A stretch of DNA of 64,000 nucleotides from Echinococcus granulosus (GCF_000524195.1 NW_020170494.1:175366-239365), one strand, 5' to 3'; shown: positions 25,401-40,827, counted from the first letter of the stretch. Numbers and translations are program-made. Notes: a model not told the origin generated them from the sequence alone.

Positions 25401-25783
25401 TCTAGAATGTAATCCTCTAGTGCACATTGCGCATACTCAATGCAGTTGAATCGTAAAGGTAATATTTTACCCTATTCTTCAATTTTAGATCCACTGATGC
25501 GTTTATAGGGATGCTAACTATGGGTCAAAATATGACTATTGATAATCTCCAAGCCTGCTTTTCCGTTATTGACCGTCCTGCAACTGTCGAGTTGATGACC
25601 CATCCTGGGTATCCCCTCTCGGGCTCGGATTGGGCGACTCAAGGCTGCAGTGCTCGCATTGGCCCAGATGAATTTTCGCGCTCAACTGACAGGAGTCACG
25701 AAATGACTTTGCTGCGGAGTCAGGAATTTAGGAATCTTTTGAAGCATAACAACATCAGATTGAACACATTTTCAACTTTTTAA
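10428..25783 (+). CDS. YDJC: YDJC carbohydrate deacetylase, 5 exons (unit 1)
   Basis: Homologue of animal YDJC and bacterial ChbG, which remove acetyl groups from acetylated sugars with one metal ion (family knowledge). Exons 10428-10620, 11002-11238, 11311-11433, 11705-11786 and 25489-25783 splice in frame to 309 codons plus stop; animal YDJC is a little over 320 aa. All three expected metal ligand sites are present: ADD near residue 10, the His of GLHINLSEG in exon 2, and DGHQHCHVLPG in exon 2. Exon 5 carries STDAFIGM and THPGYP. Odd points: the usual ADDFG motif reads ADDGFY, with F and G exchanged; the first donor (G|gttcag) is weak although the joined protein is right; and the start codon is not encoded in the first exon seen. 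The last intron is 13,702 bp against 72-381 bp for the others. The gene is divergent from the unknown gene and convergent with the smoothelin-like gene. Confidence 0.9.
21650..22070 (-). mobile_element. Decayed gypsy-like integrase fragment
   Basis: Minus-strand translation shows the integrase block SSPYHP-stop-SNDRAERFVDA near 21,995-22,060, then GKSPVDEIFNRK near 21,860-21,895, then a PGERV piece near 21,750. This is the order found in Ty3/gypsy (metavirus-like) integrases. Stops and frame changes interrupt it. The frame 22,034-22,309 upstream may be the rest of the core, but its resemblance is weak. Confidence 0.68.
22880..23080 (+). mobile_element. Possible gypsy RT fragment
   Basis: Plus-strand frame with KIKTLHVFFGHVISEDVIG, recalling the FLGHxxSxDGI block behind the gypsy RT catalytic site. 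Flanking residues do not fit well. It lies on the opposite strand from the integrase piece 0.8 kb away, so it would be another insertion or an inverted part. Confidence 0.35.
23450..23930 (-). mobile_element. Decayed mariner-like transposase fragment
   Basis: The minus-strand frame 23690-23923 contains MKQGVVMQFLPNKGVKF followed by HYDWQKRFKGGR and, past a stop, SGR. This is the pattern of the N-terminal helix-turn-helix (HTH_48 type) of mariner transposases. Further down the same strand, after more stops, a REVSRR-stop-VPRHCFLN piece resembles the second conserved block (xKVxAxWVPxxL). No catalytic DDD part was found. Confidence 0.55.
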
Positions 25784-26796
25784 TTTGTATGCAGCTTTCT
25801 ATTCTGCACGATTTGCCCGAACAGAATTCTTAAGCTCTGTGAAAATTTTTGCTTTTATCGAAAAGTGTATTTGAAGTTCTGGACTTGTAAAGAATTAGAT
25901 GCTTGAGGTATATATAACGATATGGAACCCGCTTTTTATTGTGCTGTCTGGTTGGTTCTGCACCTGCTGTGATCGTAAGAGGCAAGAAGCAATCAGTTTT
26001 CAAAAGCTAACCATCTCGTCAATTATGCGGTTTTTTCTAATTTATGCATTTTTTATTTCCTACTGAAATGGTTCACGGGATTATGCTCACCTTTTTAAAG
26101 CTTTTATATCGTAAAATTTCCTTTCTTTGCACTTAAAAGTCCATGCAGAAGCCAATGTCCTCGACCAGTTGTAAGTTGAAGCAGCACAATCCATGAGGTA
26201 AAGCATCTTTACTCCAGATACGCTTAATACTCCTTCACATGGCACTCCGTTTGCAAAAATTAATGCAAACTTATTTAGGAGTCATAAGCGATTTGGTAGT
26301 TATAGTATTTACAGTACTTCGTCTTCAGCACAAGTATTTTGATACCTTTATCTTGCTTTGAAAAAAATTTATTAATGATTAGGTTGTCTTTTGAGGACTA
26401 GCCATGTAGATGTGGTTTGTATGCGTGCAGGATATCCGAAATACTTCCTTATTCCCATTGACAGGTCTCACTTTCATTCACTCATCCCATTTAGTTCATT
26501 CAGACCTTCTTTGAAGTGAATAAGAGACCAACGTTCTTTTGGAGAAAAGCTGACTGTTCATGATCTCCGCCCCTTCACCACCTTACCTGTATCGCTGTAG
26601 AGACGTTGTTTTTTTCCTCCGCTTTCCCGAAAAAGGAAGCTTGTAGTGAAGGCAAATTCTGACATTCTTTCATGGAAGTGAAGGACCTTTAGTGAAGATG
26701 GGTTGGGATCAAAAGGGGGAGGGACAGGTAAAAGCAGCGAGCAGTGGGGCTGTTGACGGTAGGCAAGCAGCGAGAGGGGGGAGGCAACGGAGGCGA
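25784..26796. other. Convergent intergenic region
   Basis: About 1 kb between the YDJC stop and the stop of the smoothelin-like gene on the other strand, expected to hold both 3' UTRs. Frames here (26558-26800 minus; 26692-26970 plus) lack family resemblance. Confidence 0.45.
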
Positions 26797-30011
<3,215 letters not shown>

Positions 30012-30209
30012 CTACAGCAAAAAAGAACCGTGTCAGAGTTCATTATCCTACTTTAATTTCAAACCATCTTCTAACTCATTTGCCCTCAATCCTCTGTGAG
30101 GTTCCTTCGAGGAGATTGCGTATTCAGATATCCTTTTCATTGAGCCCACCTCCCTTTTAAACAGATGAATACAGAAGTATCACTCTTCTACTGTCGTATA
30201 AGCATGTAC

Positions 30210-30390
30210 CTCGGACTCCGGCATTTGAAGTATTTATCCGTTACTAAGACATTTTTAAAGTGTTTCCGAGCCCCATGCCTATGTGTAGAAGGTTTAGGTC
30301 TACTTTGATGAGAAGTCGCTTTTCTTAGAAAAGGATGGAGTTTTTTGATATCAACTTGTTTCACAGAGGCAGGTGGGATTATAGTCAAAT
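30210..30390 (-). CDS. Tentative upstream exon of the smoothelin-like gene
   Basis: The open minus-strand frame 30188-30400 has a possible donor (CCGAG|GTACAT) at 30209 in exactly the phase needed for the next exon; the join reads KCRSP-S-FLASKRSGAASAKE. The residues are Ser-, Lys- and His-rich, as expected for the linker before the CH domain. Its acceptor is unclear (several AGs; the frame closes near 30400), so the right boundary is approximate. Confidence 0.4.
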
Positions 30391-33300
30391 TGATTAACAA
30401 AGTATTTTTTTAAACTGCTAGGATTTGGGAGATTTCCTCACATCCAGGCAGCCATAGAGCCTGTAAATTTAAGACTGTACTGCTTCAAATTAGTTTGGAT
30501 TTGCAGAGATTATAATCTTGGTAGGGGATCATGATGCCACGATATTGTTGTGAATTTCATGCTCATCCATTTCTCTACTTAATGGAATGGATGTATACTT
30601 AGCAGTATACATTTAAACAAATATTCTTCGTTTAAGTCATTCTCCTCACTTTCAAGTTTTTACACTTCATCGTTGGCATCACAAATGCGTTTTAGCTATC
30701 ACTTGTCGACTGTGGATGGCTAAAGCGAAGGATGAAACTCCGTATGACAGATCAGTCAGAACTGAATGCGTAGTAAATCTGGTCACGCCACATGTACATA
30801 AAACCTACCGAATGCGTTAGACAATGCTTCTTGAGCTACTCTAAGTTTGTCATTTTATTATGCTTGAAAGTGGTTTTAGGAAAATAAATAATCATATAAT
30901 AGTGGCCACTACACCTACAATTCATAAATAAATAGGCCTTACTTCTGCAATAAAAATAAGAAGGCTACCCATCCAAGCAACAGGCATGGTCGCCATCAGT
31001 ACTTCTTATACAAAACACCTTTTAAGTAATTTATTGCTAATGGTTCATTGGAATGGATGCTCCGCTTCACTTACGTATGACTCCTTGCTGCCGGTCGATA
31101 GGAAGGTGTGTACGAATTTGCCGAAGACGAAACACTGCGACGAAGCATTTTCCTCTTTTGGCCTATTCACACGTATCAACAAGACCTCTGCCTCCAAATT
31201 CACCTCATGACTTGTACTTCCACGACTAGACCAATCAAACTGTGTGTGTTACGCCATTCACCAAGCCGACTTCTCACTGGTCACTCATGTGAGCGATCAG
31301 GCATTCTCCATTTCTACTGGAATATCCTGGTTGGTTAGCAGCATTGCGCAGATCGGATGTATCCATTTTGGAATTTGTAGCGTGACATAGACTCATATGT
31401 TTAGCGTAATTGCTTCCTGTCATCTTCCAATCACTGGATCTCATTAATAAAGTTTTAAAGCATGATCGAGAGAAGGAACGAATCTAATCAAACCCTTGGC
31501 ATGCAAGGCTCTAATTCAAGTGTAACTTGGCCCACAGCTGTCCCTCCTACATTGTACACTTGTGACATCGTTTGGCATTTTCCTCCTTCACGCCAGTAAA
31601 TCACTGAGCGCTGCATTTAGCAGCTTAGTTCAATTGTCTGACTTTGTCTAGCCTTGCATCACAGAACATAACTGGCAATATGAAGGCTCAATAATCATTT
31701 TACTGCAGTGAAATCAGATTTTCTTGGAGTAAGACTTTGTACTCCATAATTGAACCAACTTCAGGAACTACAACCAAGGAGCTGGGAGTGGAACCTTGAG
31801 GTATGTATGCACAAAGGAACACCAGCTGCAATAACCCATTCAGCGGCAAAGACTTTCTCACGGCAAGAACGAATTAATGGTGATGTCAGAAAGGAAGAAA
31901 GGTGCGGATTGTTTCCATAACATTCCTCTTTGGAAACATAAGTCCATGGGTATGTATTGGAGGGAATGTAATATGTGAAGTGTTGTGGTTCGCCTACGTC
32001 CCCAACCAGATTCAATTCATGTGCTAGTAGAATGCTCTGTTAATGCATGAAGCTGGCGTCAATCTCATGTAAATAATTCCCCAGTCAATTAGTAAGTAAA
32101 TTGTGCTTCACGGTAATCATTCGAGTGCCATGGTGATATGGGTGATAAAGTGAGCTCGGTGGCCATTTCAGTTTAAGCCTCGGAGACCACCGGCACTGGT
32201 CACCGAAACTTAAAAATTTGCAACTTCTAGCTTAAAGCTAAAGTGATCTGTCACTTTTCAGAAGAAACACAATGATATATCAACGACTCCTACCAATGCC
32301 ATAAAAGGCTAATTCTCCTTCATTTTAACTCTTGCTCTCATTACATTTATATCTCTAAGATACGCTTGTAAATGGTAGATAACTTATAGGAGAAATTATT
32401 CTGATAGTGACTCCCTTAGAGACGCCAAGGGATAGCGTCTTGGTGATAGTATTACGATTTCTTTGGGTTTTCCTAATTGAACACGCTTGCCTAGAAAAGT
32501 GTAACAATTGCATGCTTCTCACATTCCGCAAATTTTTTTTTTATATTCATCGGCGGGAATAATTACCGGCTGGTTAGTTTGGATTTTAGGAATTTGTACT
32601 CTGTGTTACTTTCTTGATTGTTCATTCGTATTTTCGAGTCCACAGCTTCTAATGCAATGTGGGACATCATCGTAAAAACCGAGCGACTGAAATTCACTCA
32701 CTTCGGTTTAGCGCCCGCAGGATTAGCGGCTTTGTCGGCCTGCTTGAAAGGGTTATTCGCCGTGCTTGGGAGGGCTAAAACAGACGTTTGGGAAGGGGTA
32801 GTTTAAAATTACATCTTTCCATTCCATGTTGCCTTATGACCCATTTTTACAAGAGCCTAGTTAATAAAATTCAACTAATTGCCTTGTGTGTACGTGGCAG
32901 GCGTTAATGAACACGAATTGCTTCTGCAAATGCAGATTTTTAGTAATAGGGTCTGCGCTCGCGCAAAAAAATAACAACTGTTCCTACTTTCATTTATTAC
33001 AAATGGAGGATGGTCTACATTCCGCAGAGAACTTCGTTTTCATGAACCAATCCAACAGCTTGTTAATTTGCAATGCCTCGAAAACCTTCGCCTTTGCTAC
33101 AGGTAACTAACATGTTAGTTAAGCCAGGGCTTGCAGTTTTTTATTATAAAATACTTACTTTTCTTCGACATCGTTCTCGGTGGTCTGAAGAAAAAAATGA
33201 TAGAAGACAATGTAAAATCTTCAGTGTGCACGAGTGACAATTCATATTTGAACTTTACATGCCATGTTGAATCGATATTTTCAAAAACTCGAAAGGCAAT

Positions 33301-34559
33301 AAATTAAAACAAATCGAGACTCGTCAGCAGCCATTAAGTGCTTATCTGATAGACTGACGTAAATTTTGGCTCTGTGGTTAGTTAATGCTGCTACTTAAGG
33401 GCTGCTATCCGCATACCTTCGGGCTTTCAATAGCCATGCAGTTAGGACGGTGCCATGTAGGCGTGTAGTGAGAACGGCAAATGCATCACATCTCCTAAGC
33501 TAGTTAGTCCAAAATTCAGCCTTTAAATAATTGCGATGGCCACTTAGCATGCTTACTGCACGTATGTGATAGCACAGCTACCTCACCCAAGCCCTTAAGT
33601 CGCACATACGTGACACACACACATAGGTAAAGTGAAATGTATTAGTATGGCGGTTAAAATAACGTGTCACATGAAGACAACATCAGTTAATGTGTTTTTT
33701 TCAATTTGCTCTCCGTATTGATCCTTTGAGATCGTCGATAGTGCCTTACATCGGAGAGAAAGTACGCCACAAAAGTAATCATAATCTGCTTTTAATAATT
33801 AAAAGTTTTTAGTGACGTGGCTCTGTTGTTGGAAGACTAAAGAAAAAGGCTTTCTTAAATAGAGATCCGTTAGGTTGTGCGTTTCCTTTTTTTAATGACT
33901 GAAACCACTGGCAGACTAGTTTATTAAAAGTTTGCTCGAAACTTTGAAGAAGCCCGCCTCTATTTATGAAATGCAGTTAGGGTACTTTAATAGGACCTTA
34001 ATTAAAACCAAATTAGTTCGATCCTTTCCACTAAGTCTAGTTTATATTATGTAGAGTAAACTATGTTTATTTCTGGTTTTCACTTGTTATTCTATGCAAT
34101 AGCCTTTTGCTCTACTTTTTGTTAATTTTTTTTACCGGTTGACAAGTGAGTGTTCTGAGGAAAGGCGTAAGCTTCCGCATCACATATGCCACCATATTGT
34201 GTGACCATTATCTAAACAGAAGCAACCAAGTTAAGGCCTCATATTTCCCTACATTTCAGAAATATCGGCTCATTTTGGTGAGGTAAAGTTCGCTCTATCC
34301 GGTATTAGGAAAAAGTCTTTTCTAGCAAAGCATGATAAAGGAATTCCTAATGCTCCACTGGGGCTCTCCACGAGTTCTTAAAATCATCGTGATGCAGGCA
34401 TGCGCCGGAGTAGTGTAAGCAAGGCACTGTTTACCGGCATGCAAATGGAATGCTTGAGAAAAGTGGGGAAATATGGAACATTACCAGAGGGCTAGTCAAC
34501 AGCAGCCTGATAGGGCGATGTCCGTGTTTATCGCGAACGAAGTTGCCTACGTAGGCACA
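30391..34559. other. Sparse region, no gene supported
   Basis: About 4.2 kb of AT-rich sequence. Frames at 30986-31338 (plus), 31761-32015 (minus), 32618-32806 (plus) and 32886-33110 (plus) were read and none resembles a known family. It may be intron or 5' flank of the smoothelin-like gene. Confidence 0.35.
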
Positions 34560-34870
34560 CTTGCTTGGGCTCTACAGTAACCAATTGGTGGGCCAGAGGC
34601 CCATCACCCACGAATCCCCAGCATCTGTGCTGCCAGCTTTGGTAGGTCAGACACCGGGTGAAAGGCGCAATGGTGGGAGAGGAGGGGAGTGGGGTGCGCT
34701 GGGTGCCGTACGTGTGCTACTATGTGGACGCGAAAATATTTGTGCTGACGTTCACCCACCGACATGCACGCACCTCGCGTGTGCGCTCGAAGTGTCGCGC
34801 AGAAACAGCTGATCATGTCACCTCCCCAACCAATCACGCACCGGAGGCCTTGACTGCGCTCGCGTGACTG
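34560..34870. other. GC- and CpG-rich block
   Basis: Locally much richer in G+C and CpG than its surroundings, with a ggtgggcc-aga-ggcccatcacc hairpin near 34,588-34,610, G-runs near 34,670-34,700 and a ccaatcacgc motif near 34,837. Long frames are open on both strands at once, as expected for stop-poor GC-rich DNA. It could be a promoter region (for example for the smoothelin-like gene) or a repeat end. Confidence 0.35.
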
Positions 34871-35235
34871 AAAATCGATTGACCACTTGTGTGGTTCCAC
34901 TCCTTTGGGATCATCATCGCATAAGATCTTGGCAAGATCTGATTCACAATGATACACCTTCCACGATATTGTCTCGACTCTACAAAGCACGCACAATGTG
35001 CGACTTGCAACATTCGTTTCTAGCTTTAACCCGAATCTTGCCGATTCCTTTTAAAATTTCAAGTCTCCAGTCGCTTCGCCTGTGGTTACTTACAATACTA
35101 TTTAACATCGTGTGTGATTAAAAGGCAAGGCAGAAACCTTATTATAAACTTATGATTGGTCTTTGTGGTTCTAGGGGAAAATGAATAAACGGGTGTGTCA
35201 TTTTGACGGCGAGGAAGGCTAAATTTCCATTACTA

Positions 35236-35637
35236 TCAACCGTAGTCCATACTAAAATTCGAGCATATTTGTGTAAGTGTATTTAGCTGACTTCTGAACA
35301 ATGCATGATAGTAGTCATTCACAAAAGGTGACTGTCCATAGTAGTTTGCAAAGATCTTTAACCTCTTCCTGTGTTTTCGTGACATAGCTACGTGTGAGTT
35401 CTCACCTTTGAGTGTGTCTGCTGCTTTCTTGTAGACTCGAGACAAATCAAAATGACGTGTTTTATTGTGTTGGAATGTGGGGGTCAGGGAAAGGGCATTG
35501 TGATCATAAACGCAATCATTTGCGTAAAGTAAAAGTCTAGTACTCATCGGCTTTGGAGCTGCGGATTTCTTAAAAGGAAACACATGATGTAATACCGCGT
35601 TCCTAAGCATGGATTCAGAGAAAATGTTGATATACAT
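35236..35637 (-). CDS. Unrecognised 133-aa frame, doubtful
   Basis: ATG at 35637 to the stop at 35236, the longest frame in the part seen only once. It is Lys/Arg-, His- and Tyr-rich (for example MSRKHRKRLKIFANYYGQ) with no family recognised and no supporting splice partners. It lies about 1.1 kb left of the unit junction, on the same strand as the smoothelin-like gene and LSG1. It may be an exon of either strand-mate, a transposon piece or chance. Confidence 0.2.
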   Translation of the reverse strand: MYINIFSESMLRNAVLHHVFPFKKSAAPKPMSTRLLLYANDCVYDHNALSLTPTFQHNKTRHFDLSRVYKKAADTLKGENSHVAMSRKHRKRLKIFANYYGQSPFVNDYYHALFRSQLNTLTQICSNFSMDYG

Positions 35638-36708
35638 CAGCCAGACCGAAGGTAAACAGTTATGATAACCGTCATGCGTGTATGCTAAATTTGTATCGGA
35701 AGGTAAGCCCTTAGAAAGAAAATATTTTCACTAACTACTTGAATCGTTTTCATAAAGGGCAGTCCTTCAACCCTTCAGCGAGAACTCACATGCAATGACC
35801 ATCAGCCTTAGTGAATATTAAAGTGGAATTCCAAGAAATTTGTTTTTATAAATATGTATTCTACGTGAGTGTACGTGATTATCCGCAGGGTGCCCTCCTC
35901 CATTATCACAGGTCCAATGTAGGCTGGTTTCAGATGAAGTGAGCTTTGGATCAACGAGGATAAAGCCAAGAGGGATTTAAGGATTCCTCAAAATCTGTAA
36001 GCCTAATGACACTAGGGATCATGCGGTATACATATTTAAACCCTTTTGCTAATCATGTGTGACCAAGATTCCCTTGACGTCGGAATTATTAATGAAGTGG
36101 CAATGAGGAGCAGAAATTTAAAGCTGAGGAAGCTGAATTATTATTGAACTAGGTGGATCTTAAATCGTGAAATATTTGTAGTTTGCTGTGAACACATGAC
36201 CAAAGTTGTGGACCAAATAACATCAACCGCATAAGAAATGGGTTAAAGCATATTTAAATATTTTAAATAAAAATAAGCATATCTGCTTCAAGAGTCTCCT
36301 TTTGTGGTGCCTTAAGTCATCCTCAGAAGGTTTAAGAAGCTAATGGCATCACCTGAAGGCCGTACTACAGAGCAGGAGTACAACATGCCAAGGCCGAGTA
36401 GTTAGACACGCAATCAAACAAGGCATCAGATCACCACAGCTTTGGCTAAATTTAACCCACTTACAAATACGATACAAATGAAGGGACTGGAAGACATGGT
36501 TTGCAGGTTGTTGTTATTTTCACTTCCATTAACAGAAGCAGTGATCAGGAGTCCGAATTCCCAAAACGGAATAAGGAAAAAAGTCGAAGGGATTTCAAGA
36601 AGTGCAGCAATTTAATAGAGTTGTAGTCCATTTCTACTCGCTCTACAGTTTTCCCTTTTGGTAGGCGAATGCATAAATACTGCGGGTAGTGACACTTTAG
36701 CTAAGAGA
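35638..36708. other. Right end of unit 1, no gene seen
   Basis: AT-rich sequence leading to the duplication junction. It was searched on the minus strand for the missing LSG1 C-terminal exon, in particular 36,480-36,708, and none was found. Confidence 0.45.
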
Positions 36709-39169
36709 GAAGAGATTACAAAGTGGTTTTTATTATGGAAAATGAAACAACGAGGCACTGTAACACTACAGGATGCATATTTGTAAGAGAAAATGCACGA
36801 GCATGACATACATGCGTAGGCGGCAAGCAACTCATGAGGCGTCGGTGGTCGGTTGGGATCCTCGAACTCCTTCGGCGGACGAATAGAGATACCGTAGAGG
36901 GCGGTGAGCACCTCTCGTGGAATTTGTTCGCATATCTGTGGAAGGACTCAAAAGTTCGGGACTGAAAAACTCCCACGGGTTCCATCCCACTTTTAGTGAT
37001 GATTAAACTTGTTCGCGATAACTGAAGTCGGCCGATTTGATTCGACTCATAGTGTTATTGGTAAATGAGGAATAAGCAGGCTTCGTAACAGCTATAAAGC
37101 CTGGAATGCTGAGTGTTATTTACTTGACTTCATTACTTTGAAATACAGAACTAATGTTATTAACAGTAAGCCCAACTGCAAAATAGTCAATTCCATTTTT
37201 AAAACATGCTATTTCAAGTAAACTATAAAAACAGTTGAAAACACGATTAGTATAGTTTCCAATTTTAATTTATGTAAAACTAACCTCAAATAATTAAGAA
37301 TAGGTACGAGACTTACGACACGAATCGGGGGAATGCAATCTCGCATTTCATCAATAGGAAGGATGCCAGCAACGACTAGGTCTTCTTGAGTGTAGACGAA
37401 GGAGGGCATTACCATACCTGGGCAGTCACAGAGTTGCAAATCTGGTTGAAGGAATATAGTCTGGGTGCGAAAAAAGGCTCGAGGCGAGAAATCAGAACAG
37501 GATGCAAAAGTATGTAAAGGCCTGAGAACTCACCTGAAAGTGCTTCGTTTTGCCAGGAGTTGCCGAAACCGGGGTCTTCTTTGCGCCACACAGGGCATTG
37601 AGTGTACTCGACTTACCCACGTTGGGATAGCCCAGGAATCCCACCGTGAGGTAGGGGAAATCCCCATGTCTCGTCCCCAGGTGAGTCAATTCATCTATCA
37701 GCTCATGCACTGACAGGACATCGCAACCATTGACCACCTCAATTTTCTCTTTCAAGACGTCAGCCGCACTGAACAATGAAGTAACGCCCCAAATAAAGCC
37801 TATGATCTGAACTAACACATCCACAACCAGCACCACATTTTGCACTTTGCAGTAATTGGTTGGGCAAAATCGTGTTACAAATAGATTGGTTGAATTTAAA
37901 TGGTAAAATAGGTGCAGGATATTCTTGATCTAAAGAGTAGCACTGTTCTCTCACTAGTAAACAGAAAATACAAATACTAAAATCAAGGCTCACCTACTGT
38001 ACGACTCACTTGAAGCCTCCCCTCCGCCCTCCTCCTCACTCTCACCGTGCATTGTCGAGGTTTCGGATGAAGTCAAACTCGATTCATCAAAATCTTTACA
38101 CATTTCGTCAACACTAAGAGAATCTTGCAATATTTCGGCTTCTAGTTCTTCTTTGGTTTCTTCCGGAATGCTGGAAGGGCCGTGGCCTTCCCTGATACTT
38201 TGAACGGAAAGTTGACTTTGGCTATTGAGTGCAGAGAAAAACAGAACACGAACGCCGACAGAGTCAAAGTATTTCGCCCAAGCGTCCCTATTTAGAAATA
38301 TATATACATTTATCACAAGGACATAGTAACACACACTACACAAAGGCGTCAGACACACCTTTGATTACGTGTTAAAAAGTCAGACTTATTTATGAGGACT
38401 ACGGTTCCCTTATGGGAGTCGACCTCTCTGATATAGTCATTAAGACTGGTAGAGAAGAAAAGAAGAGGCTGCCGAGCGTCGACAACCTGAACCAGGACGT
38501 CGCTTCGTTCCACGACTTGCCACAGCTGCCGCCAAAATTCCAAGTTGCGCTCGTAAGGAGTTATCACAATCCCATCTAGCTGTTCCAGCCTAAGAGGAAA
38601 AACCCACTACAAGTTACGCCCCACCGATTGATTAAAATTAGCCACTAAACCTACCTTGCGAGATCCCGACGCCAAGATAAGTAAGCTCCCTGTTCGGCAT
38701 TAGCTATTTCTTCTTTTGTCATGTTCCGATTAATTTTTGGTCTACATTCAAATGTATAGCCCATCGATAAAGCAAATGTTCAAACCTTTTGAGGACGGTT
38801 AGGGCGCTTTTATTTTGCTGCATTAAAACTTTGCGCCTTGCCCTCTCCTCCGGAGTTATTATGCCAACGATCTCGGCCTTAGATAAAACTCTAACATTCA
38901 CTTTCTCTGCACAAATATATGAAACATATGTGCATTACGAGCTGCAAAGTCTCTGTTGGACAAATCTGCCGTATGCAAAAAATCATCCAAAGTAGTCTCT
39001 TGAGTAATGGATTTCACAGGAAGATGACACCAATCAGGGGAGTCTTCAGGGTTAGCATAGTTCTAGAAGAAAAATCAAAGAAGCATTGTTGGACATTTAC
39101 AAAAGGTCGCCTATCCTTGCGTTTATTTTGACGAACTAGAGCCCGTCCGAGATATTTCTTTTTTGGCAT
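36612..39169 (-). pseudogene. LSG1: LSG1 copy 2, cut from its last exon(s) by the unit junction
   Basis: Exons identical to copy 1: 39101-39169, 38939-39062, 38786-38906, 38655-38741, 38359-38589, 37994-38287, 37534-37768, 37317-37460 and 36812-36935. The last intron runs into the junction at 36,709, where unrelated unit-end sequence begins, and no C-terminal LSG1 exon was found behind it. If the exon 9 donor is not used, translation would run on across the junction to a stop at 36612, with a tail unlike copy 1. All GTPase motifs are retained, so a C-terminally truncated or chimeric product is possible. It is called a pseudogene only if the duplication is real. Confidence 0.65.
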
Positions 39170-39861
39170 GGTCGCCTCAAGCTTTACACGCTGGTTGGCG
39201 AGCCGATGATTTTCGAAAAGTCGCATGTCACCACAAATAACTCAAACACATTTTAAACTCGCGAATATTAATAAAGCCAAAAGTAAACCTGTCTGCAAAA
39301 GCAAAGTGCCCATATTATAGCGATGCAAGATTTTTGTTGGTTTTAAAACTGTTGGATGATTTACTAGGGTATATTACATCTAGGTTTTAAAAATTCCTTT
39401 AATGGGCTGACTGGATTACATTTGTTTTATAGTTTTGTTCTATGCTGGAATGAGCGGTGCTGTACAGTTGTCATCTTTTTTGCATCAAAGCTCACTTGAC
39501 TTGAAATTAGTAGGTTGTCCCTTTTACTTGATTAACCTGGATTCATCAACCGTTTAGGTCATGAAATGCTCCACTATAAGCGCTTTGTGTGATTCATATT
39601 ATGCTAAATCAGGAAAAAAATGTTCTTCGAATTTTTGCAATACTGCTCTTTTTATTGTTCCACCTCCTCCCACTTTAGTTGCTCAGACTAATCTAATAAA
39701 AGCTACTAAATTTGGAAGAAAGGCATCATACTTTTTACTTTAGCTTGCGCATTGATCAAGTATCATTACCATTAACCATGCCCTTGCACGTACTTGCTTG
39801 TATGGTAGGTGGAGATCTATCGGTCTCTAGAATGGAGGCAAATGCAATTTCCGCATAACAC

Positions 39862-40048
39862 TTAGACCGTTTGCATTCTCCAACATCAGATGGAGCATTC
39901 CTAGACTTCCCTGAAGACGTAAGGAGGGATACTACTCTAGGAGTACACGTACTATTGACCTACAGATGTGCTTGGGGTCTGATGGCATGGCTTAGAGGCG
40001 AGACTGCCCAGTAAGAGTACAATGGCGGAGGGCCTAGGGAATTAAACG
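39862..40048 (+). repeat. LTR-like fragment A, unit 2 copy
   Basis: Identical copy of 3284-3470. Confidence 0.4.
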
Positions 40049-40245
40049 AACTATTAAAGTACTACACAACAATGTGTAACGTCTTACATGAAACAATCGC
40101 CTTAATCAAAAATTCCTAGGTCGGAAGCAGAAGAAAATATTAGTAACACAAATGCTCTGGTGACAACGACGACTATTCCTTCCTTTGCGACGAATACGCA
40201 CAAGATATTTAGGTTCTGGTTGTATTTCCGCTGACAAGAAACAGA

Positions 40246-40506
40246 TTACTTGATGTGTGCACTCCCCTTAAATTTGTGTTCTAACTTTGAGAAATACTGC
40301 TCCACATTAGCCCCACTCATCATTTTGCAGAAAGAGCGGGTAGCAGTCGGGACTTCAAACATCGCGATTAAAACCTGAAGCAGACAGGAATCATTCAAGG
40401 AGTCTACAAGCTCAGAGTCAAGGGATGAACAATAGTCAAGATCGGACGGGGAGTTCGCCTCAACACCGCGGTCGACAAAGTCTGCGGTGTGGACACTGGC
40501 CGGCAT
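40246..40506 (-). CDS. Unrecognised 86-aa frame, unit 2 copy, doubtful
   Basis: Identical copy of the frame at 3668-3928, with the same doubts about whether it is coding. Confidence 0.18.
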   Translation of the reverse strand: MPASVHTADFVDRGVEANSPSDLDYCSSLDSELVDSLNDSCLLQVLIAMFEVPTATRSFCKMMSGANVEQYFSKLEHKFKGSAHIK

Positions 40507-40827
40507 CGTGTATTGGTGAAGTTGGTAGTGAAGAAACGACAGGAGTTGACTGCAACTATGCGTTTCAACAATTACAGCTGAATCTTGAAGAAATTATTTT
40601 CTCTACCCACCAGGTTATTAAAGCCATGTGTCGTCGATATCTCTAATGTTTTATTCAAAATCGTAATAGTAGCTATCAACGTCCTAGACATCCTTTTTTC
40701 ACTACCTAGTCACGTCATCAACAACGAAAGAACAAAACTTTGAAGTGGCTGATTTGGCACACGACTATATTATAACGACAAGGGTTTACAATGGGGTGAA
40801 CAAGTACGGTAAAGCACTACAAGTGCT

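Larger units (their letters stand above)
11787..25488 (+). other. Giant last intron of YDJC (13,702 bp)
   Basis: AA|GTGAGT donor, pyrimidine tract and TTTTAG acceptor; splicing restores L-K-S-T-D-A-F. Inside I recognise a minus-strand gypsy integrase piece (about 21,650-22,070), a possible plus-strand RT piece (22,880-23,080) and a minus-strand mariner-like piece (23,450-23,930). From about 12,000 to 21,600 and from 24,000 to 25,400 only short frames without recognisable similarity were seen; no nested gene is supported. Confidence 0.82.

Noticed and set aside
34561..34996. Long overlapping frames on both strands
   Set aside because: Explained by GC-rich, stop-poor sequence; none resembles a protein family.
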